64,000 bases of DNA from Strongylocentrotus purpuratus (taxonomy: Eukaryota; Echinodermata; Echinoidea; Camarodonta; Strongylocentrotidae). Where the stretch lies: contig NW_022145527.1 of assembly GCF_000002235.5 (NCBI RefSeq), forward strand, positions 702,202 through 766,201. The letters are read 5' to 3'. Below the pieces are notes generated by a model, which saw nothing but the letters and a program-made list of their open reading frames with translations, had not been told where the DNA came from and made no database searches. Position 1 is the stretch's first letter. Each line of letters starts with the position of its first letter. Shown here one piece after another: positions 45,516 to 58,769 of the stretch. The position numbers and the translations under genes are program-made.

Positions 45516-45951
45516 AAAAACGAGCCTAGACCCATGGCTTTGGAAGTCTTTGCTACAAGTACAAGCTATAGATCTAGATCTAATTGCCTATTTTTAATAT
45601 TATTAGTAGGTGGCTCTGGACCTAGATCTAGACCCGTCCCTATGGCTATGCCACATCTTAAAAAGGGGGCACAGAATGATTGTGCACCCCCCCCCCCCCT
45701 CCATATTAAACTTCCACATTGATCCACCTAGATCTAACTTAGAGGAAATCTACATCAGGCATTTATTTAGAATTTTTTGTTAGACAATTAGAGTACATTA
45801 GGCCTAGAATCTAGCCCTAGATCTAGGCCTAGATCTATACTAGATTCGGGGTTAAATGCTGTTTAGGTCTAACTTAGAATTCTATAGACTTTTAGATCTA
45901 CTTAAGACAGTGCAACTGCTAGATCTAAAGTTAGGCCTGCATAGCCCGAAT

Positions 45952-46056
45952 TTTTCTGTCTCTTTCGTTCGTTAGCCTCCGATTTGGGTAGGGTCGGCTA
46001 AAGAGAGGAGCCGACCCTACCCAAATCAGAGGCTAACGAACGAAAGAGACAGAAAA
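45952..46056. repeat. 48-bp near-perfect hairpin with 9-nt loop
   Basis: Arms 45952-45999 and 46009-46056 pair with one mismatch (C against A); weaker pairing continues outward through tagcccgaatt/aattcaggcta. The loop is aaagagagg. Confidence 0.9.
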
Positions 46057-46059
46057 TTC

Positions 46060-47190
46060 AGGCTAGAATATGCTATGAATACTAGTCTAGATCTAGGCTT
46101 TACTGTAACACTAACACACTGTAAAGTCATAGCCGCGCCAGCTCAGGAAACGCAGTCGCTTCTTGGTGTTACAGCCGGCTAGCACCGGCGGATTGAAAAT
46201 CACATTCTGCTCGACGAGATCTCATCGGCTTGGACTAGCAATGATCCATTTGCGCAGTCTACAACAGGTCCACATCTACGACCGATTACTATCGGTAATC
46301 AAGCTATGAACTGAACTTAAAATTATGAGATGCGCTCTAATGAAATAACCTACGGTAAAATCCTGATTGTTTCTAAAAATATTACCGTCGATGACTTAAA
46401 TTAGAGTTCATTCAATCAGTTAATATTCTTTGGTCAGAAGAAAGAAAAGAGGATGGGGTAGGGGGTTAACCGGGTAATACGTTGTGACAATGCGGGGAGC
46501 CGCTCACTGCAATGACGAACACATCACAATAATTTCAGAGACCTTCAAACAAAATGGATCTTTACTTACTTTTCTTGATATCATAGGGTATCACTTCGAT
46601 GTCAATGTTCGCCTGAAGATTTTCTGCTTCACTAAGATGTACTTGACAAACTTCTATTATAATAGAAATTCACTTAAAAGAAAAATGTTTCATTGTTCGT
46701 AATTGAATAACTTGAAAGTCGCAGTTCATACAACCGCCATTTTCGTGCTCAAATCGTAGGGAATTCTGGAATGAAAAAAATGTTTTATGCATGACCTAAT
46801 ACATAAAACATTTTGTCGATGGCCAATCAACGAACAGTAGTTGGCGTATTTTTTACGTCATTGCTCATGAATATTCATTGACCCTCCAAAACCGTCGTTC
46901 AAATCGGACAAAACCCCAATAATTCATCCAATGCAAAACCTATGAAATGTCAAAGGTCACGATTTTAGTTGGCCCTCTAGTCCTCCTATACGAAGGACAT
47001 ACTGTGTATGATCGAATCTCTTTGCTTAGTAGTATGTATCTCTATGTACGCTACCGATAGAAAAGTACAAGTTCCTCGAAATGCATGCCGGACAGGCGTA
47101 TGAAAGATGACGTAATGCTATCGAAATACTATGAATGAATATTCAAAGCAAATGGCGTACGAACGAAGTCTACTACGTAGTCTATTATGT
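46060..47190. other. no gene seen, left flank of the satellite array
   Basis: Unique-looking DNA with short frames only. The part from about 46740 resembles weakly, in reverse, the stretch near 32520-32740. Confidence 0.45.
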
Positions 47191-47840
47191 AGAGGCTCTG
47201 TTTCCTTGTCTAGGACTGGGACTGTAGTCTGATTTCAAGAAAGGAAAACAATTTCGGGACAGTTCAAAATAATGCTTGGAAATGGAAATTCAAATGATAC
47301 CGTTTTAAAAACCAGAAAGATATGGTTTGAGGACAAGAAGCAGGATGTAATTCATTGCTCGGCAATCTTGACTGTATTTAAAACAGAGCATCCAATATAC
47401 CTGATATTTAATAGTACTGTACAATGTCAATTAAATAAAATAACTAAATAAACAAACAAATAATGGACCTCTTTAGCCAAGACTGTGGATTTTTATTGTT
47501 GAGCACTAAATGATTCTGCTCGGTCATACAGGCTAGGTGGGGAATGCTTTCAATAGACTTAAATTTGAAAGGCCCTTTGTATCACTTCGTGCAAAATGAC
47601 ATAGGGCACTTCTAAGAAATTTATACGAGAAGTAAAACCCTGTTCATCATTGTTTTCGTGTTGCAAAGTTGTTTACATACTGAAAAAGGGATAGTACGGG
47701 ACTGTAGAGAGTGAATAAAACTAGGAAATTATAATTGCAAATGTAAAACAACGTTGTAAACCTAGCAATAAGAGGCTCTTGAATGCAGTTTTTTAATTGG
47801 ACATGGCTTTGGGGCTACCCGCTACCGCCGCCAGGCTACG

Positions 47841-48020
47841 CTGTCGATTGCCAGCTAGCTGTCGATTGCCAGCTAGCTGTCGATTGCCAGCTAGCTGTCG
47901 ATTGCCAGCTAGCTGTCGATTGCCAGCTAGCTGTCGATTGCCAGCTAGCTGTCGATTGCCAGCTAGCTGTCGATTGCCAGCTAGCTGTCGATTGCCAGCT
48001 AGCTGTCGATTGCCAGCTAG
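47841..48020. repeat. 18-bp minisatellite, unit 1, 10 copies
   Basis: ctgtcgattgccagctag repeated exactly ten times. It is open in several frames because 18 is a multiple of 3, giving VDCQLA and RLPASC peptides that are artefacts. Confidence 0.95.
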
Positions 48021-48782
48021 CTGTCGAGATGGGACCCCCCTGGCGATTAATGTGGGGGGGGGGGGGGTGATTTTTCAAATTTTCGAGGGCCAAACAAAAA
48101 ATAGTGCTCTCTACCCCCCCCCCCCCCCTCCCCCTTCCCCCTCTACCACTGAGTGAAATATCGGCCGGCACGATTTTTTTTTATTTCAGCACATTAAATT
48201 TCAAATTGATTTCAAGTTTGGGCCCCCCTAAGAAATCCTGAATCCGCGCCGATACCCACCCCCCCCCCCCAAATAAAAATCCCAAGGCTCCCCTGTAGTT
48301 TTTTTCTACATTGCTCCCCCCCCCCCCGCAAAAGGTCCCTATTTTCTCATTGTTTTACATCAACAACAACAACAACAATAATATTTATTATAAAACTCCA
48401 AAATTGGTTTGTTTTTATAAATAATAATATCTGCCCGGCAAAATATTTGAAGTAAGTATGTAGATTAAGATCATCAGACTTTATTACACTGATGAGGTGT
48501 ATTGGGTTCTCTTCACTTGTCTCTTTCTGGCTCTCTTTCTCTTTCTCTCTCTCTCTCTCTCATTGGGACTGAAAAAGTATTGAATGTAATAATGTTTGAT
48601 AAATAGATAAAACAGGATTCCTGTCCTTCTTGTACTTCGTAAATATAATACTTTACCTTGCTTACAAGTTAATTGCAAGCTCATTGTATAGATCAATTAA
48701 GAGAATAGCAATAAATATGGACTTTGAGTGAGATCAAAATGGGTTTGACATCAGTTTTTCTTTTTCAAAGATTAAAAAAAAA

Positions 48783-48856
48783 GCAACAGCTGGGTGTCGA
48801 ACCCGATACCTTCCAGTTACCAGGCGATTGCCTACCCACTAGACTAAAGTGTCACA
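48783..48856 (-). tRNA. tRNA-like module a (unit 1)
   Basis: Minus strand: A box tagtctagtgggtaggc and B box gggttcgacacc, spaced as in a tRNA. The T-arm core pairs; acceptor and anticodon stems do not. Same module in each later unit. Confidence 0.5.
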
Positions 48857-48923
48857 TTGCTAATCTCCATGTTTTTTTTTTCATACTTATACTTATTGTT
48901 GTAGATGTAGCAAAAGAAAAAAA

Positions 48924-48998
48924 CGCAACAGCTGGGGGTCGAACCCGATACCTTCCAGTTACCAGGCGATTGCCTACCCACTAGACTAAAGTGTCACA
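48924..48998 (-). tRNA. tRNA-like module b (unit 1)
   Basis: Copy of module a about 140 bp on, with T arm gggttcgaccccc. On the minus strand gcg and a T run follow the 3' end, resembling a Pol III terminator. Confidence 0.5.
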
Positions 48999-49065
48999 TT
49001 GCTAATCTCCATGGTTTTTTTTCATACTTATACTTATTGTTGTAGATGTAGCAAAAGAAAAAAAC

Positions 49066-49139
49066 GCAACAGCTGGGGGTCGAACCCGATACCTTCCAGT
49101 TATCAGACGATTGCCTACCCACTAGACTAAAGTGTCACA
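49066..49139 (-). tRNA. tRNA-like module c (unit 1)
   Basis: Third copy, with tatcagacg in place of taccaggcg on the plus strand. Also followed on the minus strand by a T run. Confidence 0.5.
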
Positions 49140-49347
49140 TTGGTAATCTTCATGTATTCTTCATACTTACACTAATTGTTGTAGATGTAGCAAAAGATGT
49201 TTTCTGACTAATTCAGAGAGTCGCTTGTTAAAGAAAGAGTATTACATGCTATTTTTTCTTTGTTGAGGGGGGGGTGTCCCCTTTAAAAAAGAGATGACAA
49301 GTCAATATTATGGAGTGAAGAAAAAAAATAACATGGGTTTATATAAA

Positions 49348-49423
49348 GGAGAAACTGAGACTCGAACCGAGTACATTGCATTGTGAAGTGATCACTTTTA
49401 TCCACAAGACCATTTTGCCTCAC
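49348..49423 (-). tRNA. tRNA-like module d (unit 1), different type
   Basis: Minus strand: A box tggtcttgtggataaaag, B box ggttcgagtctc; start gaggcaa and end tttctcc pair only in part. Not a copy of a-c. Anticodon stem absent. Confidence 0.45.
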
Positions 49424-50018
49424 CGTGATAACTGGTTCGCTTTTTGTTGTTAACACTTTCTGCATGCTAATGACTTTACAAAATGTGCCGATTTACTGAT
49501 TTGACGCTTTCGGGATGCATTATTATCATCATTTTTGTAGTCCGATGTTGTCAAGATTGCCCGTATTTTTTTTCTTTCAGTTACTGATATTACTGATATA
49601 ATAGTGAGGTTTTATGTTTATTTCATTTAATTTGCAAACTGCTGACTTAAACTTAAAGTGATATGACAAGAGGCCACTGCCCTCACATAGTATAATGAAT
49701 AGAACACGGGTCTATTCAATTCAGTATATGCTACGAATTCTATAACAGGGCACCAATGAATAGGGAAGCTTGGCTATTCGATTCTGTTTTCAATAGCTTG
49801 CACCTGCAATTTTTGAATAGTTACGTAACAAACTACTCAGCTCTTTCTGACATGGCATCAATAATATTAGTGAATTGAAAACAAACCTGACCCTCCCTTC
49901 ACTGAGTGACTTTTGTTTGGTCAAATGCGAGGATTACCAAAGAGGAGGTAATAATAGCATTCCTGACATTGCAACAATGACCGCGTTATTTTGATGCATT
50001 GTCCCTAAACCTACCGAA

Positions 50019-52938
50019 GAGGCTCTTTGTCCTTGTCTGGGAGGACAAGCACTTTAGACTGGGGCTGTAGTCTGATTTCAAGAAAGGAAAACAACTTCGG
50101 GACAGTTCAAAATAATGCTTGGAAATGGAAATTCAAATGATACCGTTTTAAAAACCAGAAAGATATGGTTTGAGGACAAGAAGCAGGATGTAATTCATTG
50201 CTCGGCAATCTTGACTGTATTTAAAACAGAGCATCCAATATACCTGATATTTAATAGTACTGTACAATGTCAATTAAATAAAATAACTAAATAAACAAAC
50301 AAATAATGGACCTCTTTAGCCAAGACTGTGGATTTTTATTGTTGAGCACTAAATGATTCTGCTCGGTCATACAGGCTAGGTGGGGGAATGCTTTCAATAG
50401 ACTTAAATTTGAAAGGCCCTTTGTATCACTTCGTGCAAAATGACATAGGGCACTTCTAAAAATTTATACGAGAAGTAAAACCCTGTTCATCATTGTTTTC
50501 GTGTTGCAAAGTTGTTTACATACTGAAAAAGGGATAGTACGGGACTGTAGAGAGTGAATAAAACTAGGAATTATAATTGCAAATGTAAAACAACGTTGTA
50601 AACCTAGCAATAAGAGGCTCTTGAATGCAGTTTTTTAATTGGACATGGCTTTGGGGCTACCCGCTACCGCCGCCAGGCTACGCTGTCGATTGCCAGCTAG
50701 CTGTCGATTGCCAGCTAGCTGTCGATTGCCAGCTAGCTGTCGATTGCCAGCTAGCTGTCGATTGCCAGCTAGCTGTCGATTGCCAGCTAGCTGTCGATTG
50801 CCAGCTAGCTGTCGATTGCCAGCTAGCTGTCGATTGCCAGCTAGCTGTCGATTGCCAGCTAGCTGTCGATTGCCAGCTAGCTGTCGATTGCCAGCTAGCT
50901 GTCGATTGCCAGCTAGCTGTCGATTGCCAGCTAGCTGTCGAGATGGGACCCCCCTGGCGATTAATGTGGGGGGGGGGGGGGTGATTTTTCAAATTTTCGA
51001 GGGCCAAACAAAAAAATAGTGCTCTCTACCCCCCCCCCCCCCCCCTCCCCCTTCCCCCTCTACCACTGAGTGAAATATCGGCCGGCACGATTTTTTTTTT
51101 ATTTCAGCACATTAAATTTCAAATTGATTTCAAGTTTGGGCCCCCCTAAGAAATCCTGAATCCGCGCCGATACCCACCCCCCCCCCCCCAAATAAAAATC
51201 CCAAGGCTCCCCTGTAGTTTTTTTCTACATTGCTCCCCCCCCCCCCCGCAAAAGGTCCCTATTTTCTCATTGTTTTACATCAACAACAACAACAACAATA
51301 ATATTTATTATAAAACTCCAAAATTGGTTTGTTTTTATAAATAATAATATCTGCCCGGCAAAATATTTGAAGTAAGTATGTAGATTAAGATCATCAGACT
51401 TTATTACACTGATGAGGTGTATTGGGTTCTCTTCACTTGTCTCTTTCTGGCTCTCTTTCTCTTTCTCTCTCTCTCTCTCTCATTGGGACTGAAAAAGTAT
51501 TGAATGTAATAATGTTTGATAAATAGATAAAACAGGATTCCTGTCCTTCTTGTACTTCGTAAATATAATACTTTACCTTGCTTACAAGTTAATTGCAAGC
51601 TCATTGTATAGATCAATTAAGAGAATAGCAATAAATATGGACTTTGAGTGAGATCAAAATGGGTTTGACATCAGTTTTTCTTTTTCAAAGATTAAAAAAA
51701 AGCAACAGCTGGGTGTCGAACCCGATACCTTCCAGTTACCAGGCGATTGCCTACCCACTAGACTAAAGTGTCACATTGCTAATCTCCATGTTTTTTTTTT
51801 CATACTTATACTTATTGTTGTAGATGTAGCAAAAGAAAAAAACGCAACAGCTGGGGGTCGAACCCGATACCTTCCAGTTACCAGGCGATTGCCTACCCAC
51901 TAGACTAAAGTGTCACATTGCTAATCTCCATGGTTTTTTTTTCATACTTATACTTATTGTTGTAGATGTAGCAAAAGAAAAAAACGCAACAGCTGGGGGT
52001 CGAACCCGATACCTTCCAGTTTATCAGACGATTGCCTACCCACTAGACTAAAGTGTCACATTGGTAATCTTCATGTATTCTTCATACTTACACTAATTGT
52101 TGTAGATGTAGCAAAAGATGTTTTCTGACTAATTCAGAGAGTCGCTTGTTAAAGAAAGAGTATTACATGCTATTTTTTCTTTGTTGAGGGGGGGGGTGTC
52201 CCCTTTAAAAAAGAGATGACAAGTCAATATTATGGAGTGAAGAAAAAAAAACATGGGTTTATATAAAGGAGAAACTGAGACTCGAACCGAGTACATTGCA
52301 TTGTGAAGTGATCACTTTTATCCACAAGACCATTTTGCCTCACCGTGATAACTGGTTCGCTTTTTGTTGTTAACACTTTCTGCATGCTAATGACTTTACA
52401 AAATGTGCCGATTTACTGATTTGACGCTTTCGGGATGCATTATTATCATCATTTTTGTAGTCCGATGTTGTCAAGATTGCCCGTATTTTTTTTCTTTCAG
52501 TTACTGATATTACTGATATAATAGTGAGGTTTTATGTTTATTTCATTTAATTTGCAAACTGCTGACTTAAACTTAAAGTGATATGACAAGAGGCCACTGC
52601 CCTCACATAGTATAATGAATAGAACACGGGTCTATTCAATTCAGTATATGCTACGAATTCTATAACAGGGCACCAATGAATAGGGAAGCTTGGCTATTCG
52701 ATTCTGTTTTCAATAGCTTGCACCTGCAATTTTTGAATAGTTACGTAACAAACTACTCAGCTCTTTCTGACATGGCATCAATAATATTAGTGAATTGAAA
52801 ACAAACCTGACCCTCCCTTCACTGAGTGACTTTTGTTTGGTCAAATGCGAGGATTACCAAAGAGGAGGTAATAATAGCATTCCTGACATTGCAACAATGA
52901 CCGCGTTATTTTGATGCATTGTCCCTAAACCTACCGAA
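50019..52938. repeat. satellite array unit 2 (2920 bp)
   Basis: Near-identical to unit 1 with 14 copies of the 18-mer at 50683-50934. tRNA-like modules at about 51704-51776, 51844-51917, 51985-52058 and 52266-52341. Confidence 0.92.
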
Positions 52939-55855
52939 GAGGCTCTTTGTCCTTGTCTGGGAGGACAAGCACTTTAGACTGGGGCTGTAGTCTGATTTCA
53001 AGAAAGGAAAACAATTTCGGGACAGTTCAAAATAATGCTTGGAAATGGAAATTCAAATGATACCGTTTTAAAAACCAGAAAGATATGGTTTGAGGACAAG
53101 AAGCAGGATGTAATTCATTGCTCGGCAATCTTGACTGTATTTAAAACAGAGCATCCAATATACCTGATATTTAATAGTACTGTACAATGTCAATTAAATA
53201 AAATAACTAAATAAACAAACAAATAATGGACCTCTTTAGCCAAGACTGTGGATTTTTATTGTTGAGCACTAAATGATTCTGCTCGGTCATACAGGCTAGG
53301 TGGGGGAATGCTTTCAATAGACTTAAATTTGAAAGGCCCTTTGTATCACTTCGTGCAAAATGACATAGGGCACTTCTAATAAATTTATACGAGAAGTAAA
53401 ACCCTGTTCATCATTGTTTTCGTGTTGCAAAGTTGTTTACAGACTGAAAAAGGGATAGTACGGGACTGTAGAGAGTGAATAAAACTAGGAAATTATAATT
53501 GCAAATGTAAAACAACGTTGTAAACCTAGCAATAAGAGGCTCTTGAATGCAGTTTTTAAATGGACATGGCTTTGGGGCTACCCGCTACCGCCGCCAGGCT
53601 ACGCTGTCGATTGCCAGCTAGCTGTCGATTGCCAGCTAGCTGTCGATTGCCAGCTAGCTGTCGATTGCCAGCTAGCTGTCGATTGCCAGCTAGCTGTCGA
53701 TTGCCAGCTAGCTGTCGATTGCCAGCTAGCTGTCGATTGCCAGCTAGCTGTCGATTGCCAGCTAGCTGTCGATTGCCAGCTAGCTGTCGATTGCCAGCTA
53801 GCTGTCGATTGCCAGCTAGCTGTCGATTGCCAGCTAGCTGTCGATTGCCAGCTAGCTGTCGAGATGGGACCCCCCTGGCGATTAATGTGGGGGGGGGGGG
53901 TGATTTTTCAAATTTTCGAGGGCCAAACAAAAAAATAGTGCTCTCTACCCCCCCCCCCCCCCCTCCCCCTTCCCCCTCTACCACTGAGTGAAATATCGGC
54001 CGGCACGATTTTTTTTTTATTTCAGCACATTAAATTTCAAATTGATTTCAAGTTTGGGCCCCCCTAAGAAATCCTGAATCCGCGCCGATACCCACCCCCC
54101 CCCCAAAATAAAATCCCAAGGCTCCCCTGTAGTTTTTTTTCTACATTGCTCCCCCCCCCCCCCGCAAAAGGTCCCTATTTTCTCATTGTTTTACATCAAC
54201 AACAACAACAACAATAATATTTATTATAAAACTCCAAAATTGGTTTGTTTTTATAAATAATAATATCTGCCCGGCAAAATATTTGAAGTAAGTATGTAGA
54301 TTAAGATCATCAGACTTTATTACACTGATGAGGTGTATTGGGTTCTCTTCACTTGTCTCTTTCTGGCTCTCTTTCTCTTTCTCTCTCTCTCTCTCTCTCA
54401 TTGGGACTGAAAAAGTATTGAATGTAATAATGTTTGATAAATAGATAAAACAGGATTCCTGTCCTTCTTGTACTTCGTAAATATAATACTTTACCTTGCT
54501 TACAAGTTAATTGCAAGCTCATTGTATAGATCAATTAAGAGAATAGCAATAAATATGGACTTTGAGTGAGATCAAAATGGGTTTGACATCAGTTTTTCTT
54601 TTTCAAAGATTAAAAAAAAAGCAACAGCTGGGTGTCGAACCCGATACCTTCCAGTTACCAGGCGATTGCCTACCCACTAGACTAAAGTGTCACATTGCTA
54701 ATCTCCATGTTTTTTTTTTCATACTTATACTTATTGTTGTAGATGTAGCAAAAGAAAAAAACGCAACAGCTGGGGGTCGAACCCGATACCTTCCAGTTAC
54801 CAGGCGATTGCCTACCCACTAGACTAAAGTGTCACATTGCTAATCTCCATGTTTTTTTTTCATACTTATACTTATTGTTGTAGATGTAGCAAAAGAAAAA
54901 AACGCAACAGCTGGGGGTCGAACCCGATACCTTCCAGTTATCAGACGATTGCCTACCCACTAGACTAAAGTGTCACATTGCTAATCTTCATGTATTCTTC
55001 ATACTTACACTAATTGTTGTAGATGTAGCAAAAGATGTTTTCTGACTAATTCAGAGAGTCGCTTGTTAAAGAAAGAGTATTACATGCTATTTTTTCTTTG
55101 TTGAGGGGGGGGTGTCCCCTTTAAAAAAGAGATGACAAGTCAATATTATGGAGTGAAGAAAAAAAATAACATGGGTTTATATAAAGGAGAAACTGAGACT
55201 CGAACCGAGTACATTGCATTGTGAAGTGATCACTTTTATCCACAAGACCATTTTGCCTCACCGTGATAACTGGTTCGCTTTTTGTTGTTAACACTTTCTG
55301 CATGCTAATGACTTTACAAAATGTGCCGATTTACTGATTTGACGCTTTCGGGATGCATTATTATCATCATTTTTGTAGTCCGATGTTGTCAAGATTGCCC
55401 GTATTTTTTTTCTTTCAGTTACTGATATTACTGATATAATAGTGAGGTTTTATGTTTATTTCATTTAATTTGCAAACTGCTGACTTAAACTTAAAGTGAT
55501 ATGACAAGAGGCCACTGCCCTCACATAGTATAATGAATAGAACACGGGTCTATTCAATTCAGTATATGCTACGAATTCTATAACAGGGCACCAATGAATA
55601 GGGAAGCTTGGCTATTCGATTCTGTTTTCAATAGCTTGCACCTGCAATTTTTGAATAGTTACGTAACAAACTACTCAGCTCTTTCTGACATGGCATCAAT
55701 AATATTAGTGAATTGAAAACAAACCTGACCCTCCCTTCATGAGTGACTTTTGTTTGGTCAAATGCGAGGATTACCAAAGAGGAGGTAATAATAGCATTCC
55801 TGACATTGCAACAATGACCGCGTTATTTTGATGCATTGTCCCTAAACCTACCGAA
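52939..55855. repeat. satellite array unit 3 (2917 bp)
   Basis: 14 copies of the 18-mer at 53604-53855; four tRNA-like modules at about 54621-54693, 54762-54835, 54903-54976 and 55186-55261. Differences from unit 2 are mainly homopolymer lengths. Confidence 0.92.
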
Positions 55856-58769
55856 GAGGCTCTTTGTCCTTGTCTGGGAGGACAAGCACTTTAGACTGGG
55901 GCTGTAGTCTGATTTCAAGAAAGAAAACAATTTCGGGACAGTTCAAAATAATGCTTGGAAATGGAAATTCAAATGATACCGTTTTAAAAACCAGAAAGAT
56001 ATGGTTTGAGGACAAGAAGCAGGATGTAATTCATTGCTCGGCAATCTTGACTGTATTTAAAACAGAGCATCCAATATACCTGATATTTAATAGTACTGTA
56101 CAATGTCAATTAAATAAAATAACTAAATAAACAAACAAATAATGGACCTCTTTAGCCAAGACTGTGGATTTTTATTGTTGAGCACTAAATGATTCTGCTC
56201 GGTCATACAGGCTAGGTGGGGGAATGCTTTCAATAGACTTAAATTTGAAAGGCCCTTTGTATCACTTCGTGCAAAATGACATAGGGCACTTCTAATAAAT
56301 TTATACGAGAAGTAAAACCCTGTTCATCATTGTTTTCGTGTTGCAAAGTTGTTTACAGACTGAAAAAGGGATAGTACGGGACTGTAGAGAGTGAATAAAA
56401 CTAGGAAATTATAATTGCAAATGTAAAACAACGTTGTAAACCTAGCAATAAGAGGCTCTTGAATGCAGTTTTTTAATTGGACATGGCTTTGGGGCTACCC
56501 GCTACCGCCGCCAGGCTACGCTGTCGATTGCCAGCTAGCTGTCGATTGCCAGCTAGCTGTCGATTGCCAGCTAGCTGTCGATTGCCAGCTAGCTGTCGAT
56601 TGCCAGCTAGCTGTCGATTGCCAGCTAGCTGTCGATTGCCAGCTAGCTGTCGATTGCCAGCTAGCTGTCGATTGCCAGCTAGCTGTCGATTGCCAGCTAG
56701 CTGTCGATTGCCAGCTAGCTGTCGATTGCCAGCTAGCTGTCGATTGCCAGCTAGCTGTCGATTGCCAGCTAGCTGTCGAGATGGGACCCCCCTGGCGATT
56801 AATGTGGGGGGGGGGGGGTGATTTTTCAAATTTTCGAGGGCCAAACAAAAAAATAGTGCTCTCTACCCCCCCCCCCCCCCCTCCCCCTTCCCCCTCTACC
56901 ACTGAGTGAAATATCGGCCGGCACGATTTTTTTTTTATTTCAGCACATTAAATTTCAAATTGATTTCAAGTTTGGGCCCCCCTAAGAAATCCTGAATCCG
57001 CGCCGATACCCACCCCCCCCCCCCAAATAAAAATCCCAAGGCTCCCCTGTAGTTTTTTTCTACATTGCTCCCCCCCCCCCCGCAAAAGGTCCCTATTTTC
57101 TCATTGTTTTACATCAACAACAACAACAACAATAATATTTTATTATAAAACTCCAAAATTGGTTTGTTTTTATAAATAATAATATCTGCCCGGCAAAATA
57201 TTTGAAGTAAGTATGTAGATTAAGATCATCAGACTTTATTACACTGATGAGGTGTATTGGGTTCTCTTCACTTGTCTCTTTCTGGCTCTCTTTCTCTTTC
57301 TCTCTCTCTCTCTCTCATTGGGACTGAAAAAGTATTGAATGTAATAATGTTTGATAAATAGATAAAACAGGATTCCTGTCCTTCTTGTACTTCGTAAATA
57401 TAATACTTTACCTTGCTTACAAGTTAATTGCAAGCTCATTGTATAGATCAATTAAGAGAATAGCAATAAATATGGACTTTGAGTGAGATCAAAATGGGTT
57501 TGACATCAGTTTTTCTTTTTCAAAGATTAAAAAAAAAGCAACAGCTGGGTGTCGAACCCGATACCTTCCAGTTACCAGGCGATTGCCTACCCACTAGACT
57601 AAAGTGTCACATTGCTAATCTCCATGTTTTTTTTTTCATACTTATACTTATTGTTGTAGATGTAGCAAAAGAAAAAAACGCAACAGCTGGGGGTCGAACC
57701 CGATACCTTCCAGTTACCAGGCGATTGCCTACCCACTAGACTAAAGTGTCACATTGCTAATCTCCATGGTTTTTTTTCATACTTATACTTATTGTTGTAG
57801 ATGTAGCAAAAGAAAAAAACGCAACAGCTGGGGGTCGAACCCGATACCTTCCAGTTATCAGACGATTGCCTACCCACTAGACTAAAGTGTCACATTGGTA
57901 ATCTTCATGTATTCTTCATACTTACACTAATTGTTGTAGATGTAGCAAAAGATGTTTTCTGACTAATTCAGAGAGTCGCTTGTTAAAGAAAGAGTATTAC
58001 ATGCTATTTTTTCTTTGTTGAGGGGGGGGTGTCCCCTTTAAAAAAGAGATGACAAGTCAATATTATGGAGTGAAGAAAAAAAATAACATGGGTTTATATA
58101 AAGGAGAAACTGAGACTCGAACCGAGTACATTGCATTGTGAAGTGATCACTTTTATCCACAAGACCATTTTGCCTCACCGTGATAACTGGTTCGCTTTTT
58201 GTTGTTAACACTTTCTGCATGCTAATGACTTTACAAAATGTGCCGATTTACTGATTTGACGCTTTCGGGATGCATTATTATCATCATTTTTGTAGTCCGA
58301 TGTTGTCAAGATTGCCCGTATTTTTTTTCTTTCAGTTACTGATATTACTGATATAATAGTGAGGTTTTATGTTTATTTCATTTAATTTGCAAACTGCTGA
58401 CTTAAACTTAAAGTGATATGACAAGAGGCCACTGCCCTCACATAGTATAATGAATAGAACACGGGTCTATTCAATTCAGTATATGCTACGAATTCTATAA
58501 CAGGGCACCAATGAATAGGGAAGCTTGGCTATTCGATTCTGTTTTCAATAGCTTGCACCTGCAATTTTTGAATAGTTACGTAACAAACTACTCAGCTCTT
58601 TCTGACATGGCATCAATAATATTAGTGAAAAACAAACCTGACCCTCCCTTCATTGAGTGACTTTTGTTTGGTCAAATGCGAGGATTACCAAAGAGGAGGT
58701 AATAATAGCATTCCTGACATTGCAACAATGACCGCGTTATTTTGATGCATTGTCCCTAAACCTACCGAA
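55856..58769. repeat. satellite array unit 4 (2914 bp)
   Basis: 14 copies of the 18-mer at 56521-56772; tRNA-like modules at about 57538-57610, 57679-57752, 57820-57893 and 58103-58178. Confidence 0.92.

Larger units (their letters stand above)
47192..50018. repeat. satellite array unit 1 (2827 bp)
   Basis: First unit of the array. Order: gaggctctgtttcc start, unique part, 18-mer minisatellite (10 copies), G run, C runs, CAA repeat, CT tract, three tRNA-like modules, a fourth tRNA-like module, unique AT-rich part. Its first 30 bp differ from later units, marking the array's left edge. Confidence 0.9.

Noticed and set aside
47841..48020. CRISPR-like array
   Set aside because: Repeats are head to tail with no spacers, in eukaryotic DNA.
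48724..48984. 86-codon frame repeated in several array units
   Set aside because: It is the antisense of tRNA-like modules a and b; conservation reflects array homogeneity.
49283..49465. 60-codon minus frame repeated in every unit
   Set aside because: It overlaps tRNA-like module d and has no start context or domain.
47192..50018. rDNA, 5S, histone or snRNA repeat unit
   Set aside because: I looked for 5S and snRNA-like motifs and long coding frames in the unit and saw none; only tRNA-like boxes are present.
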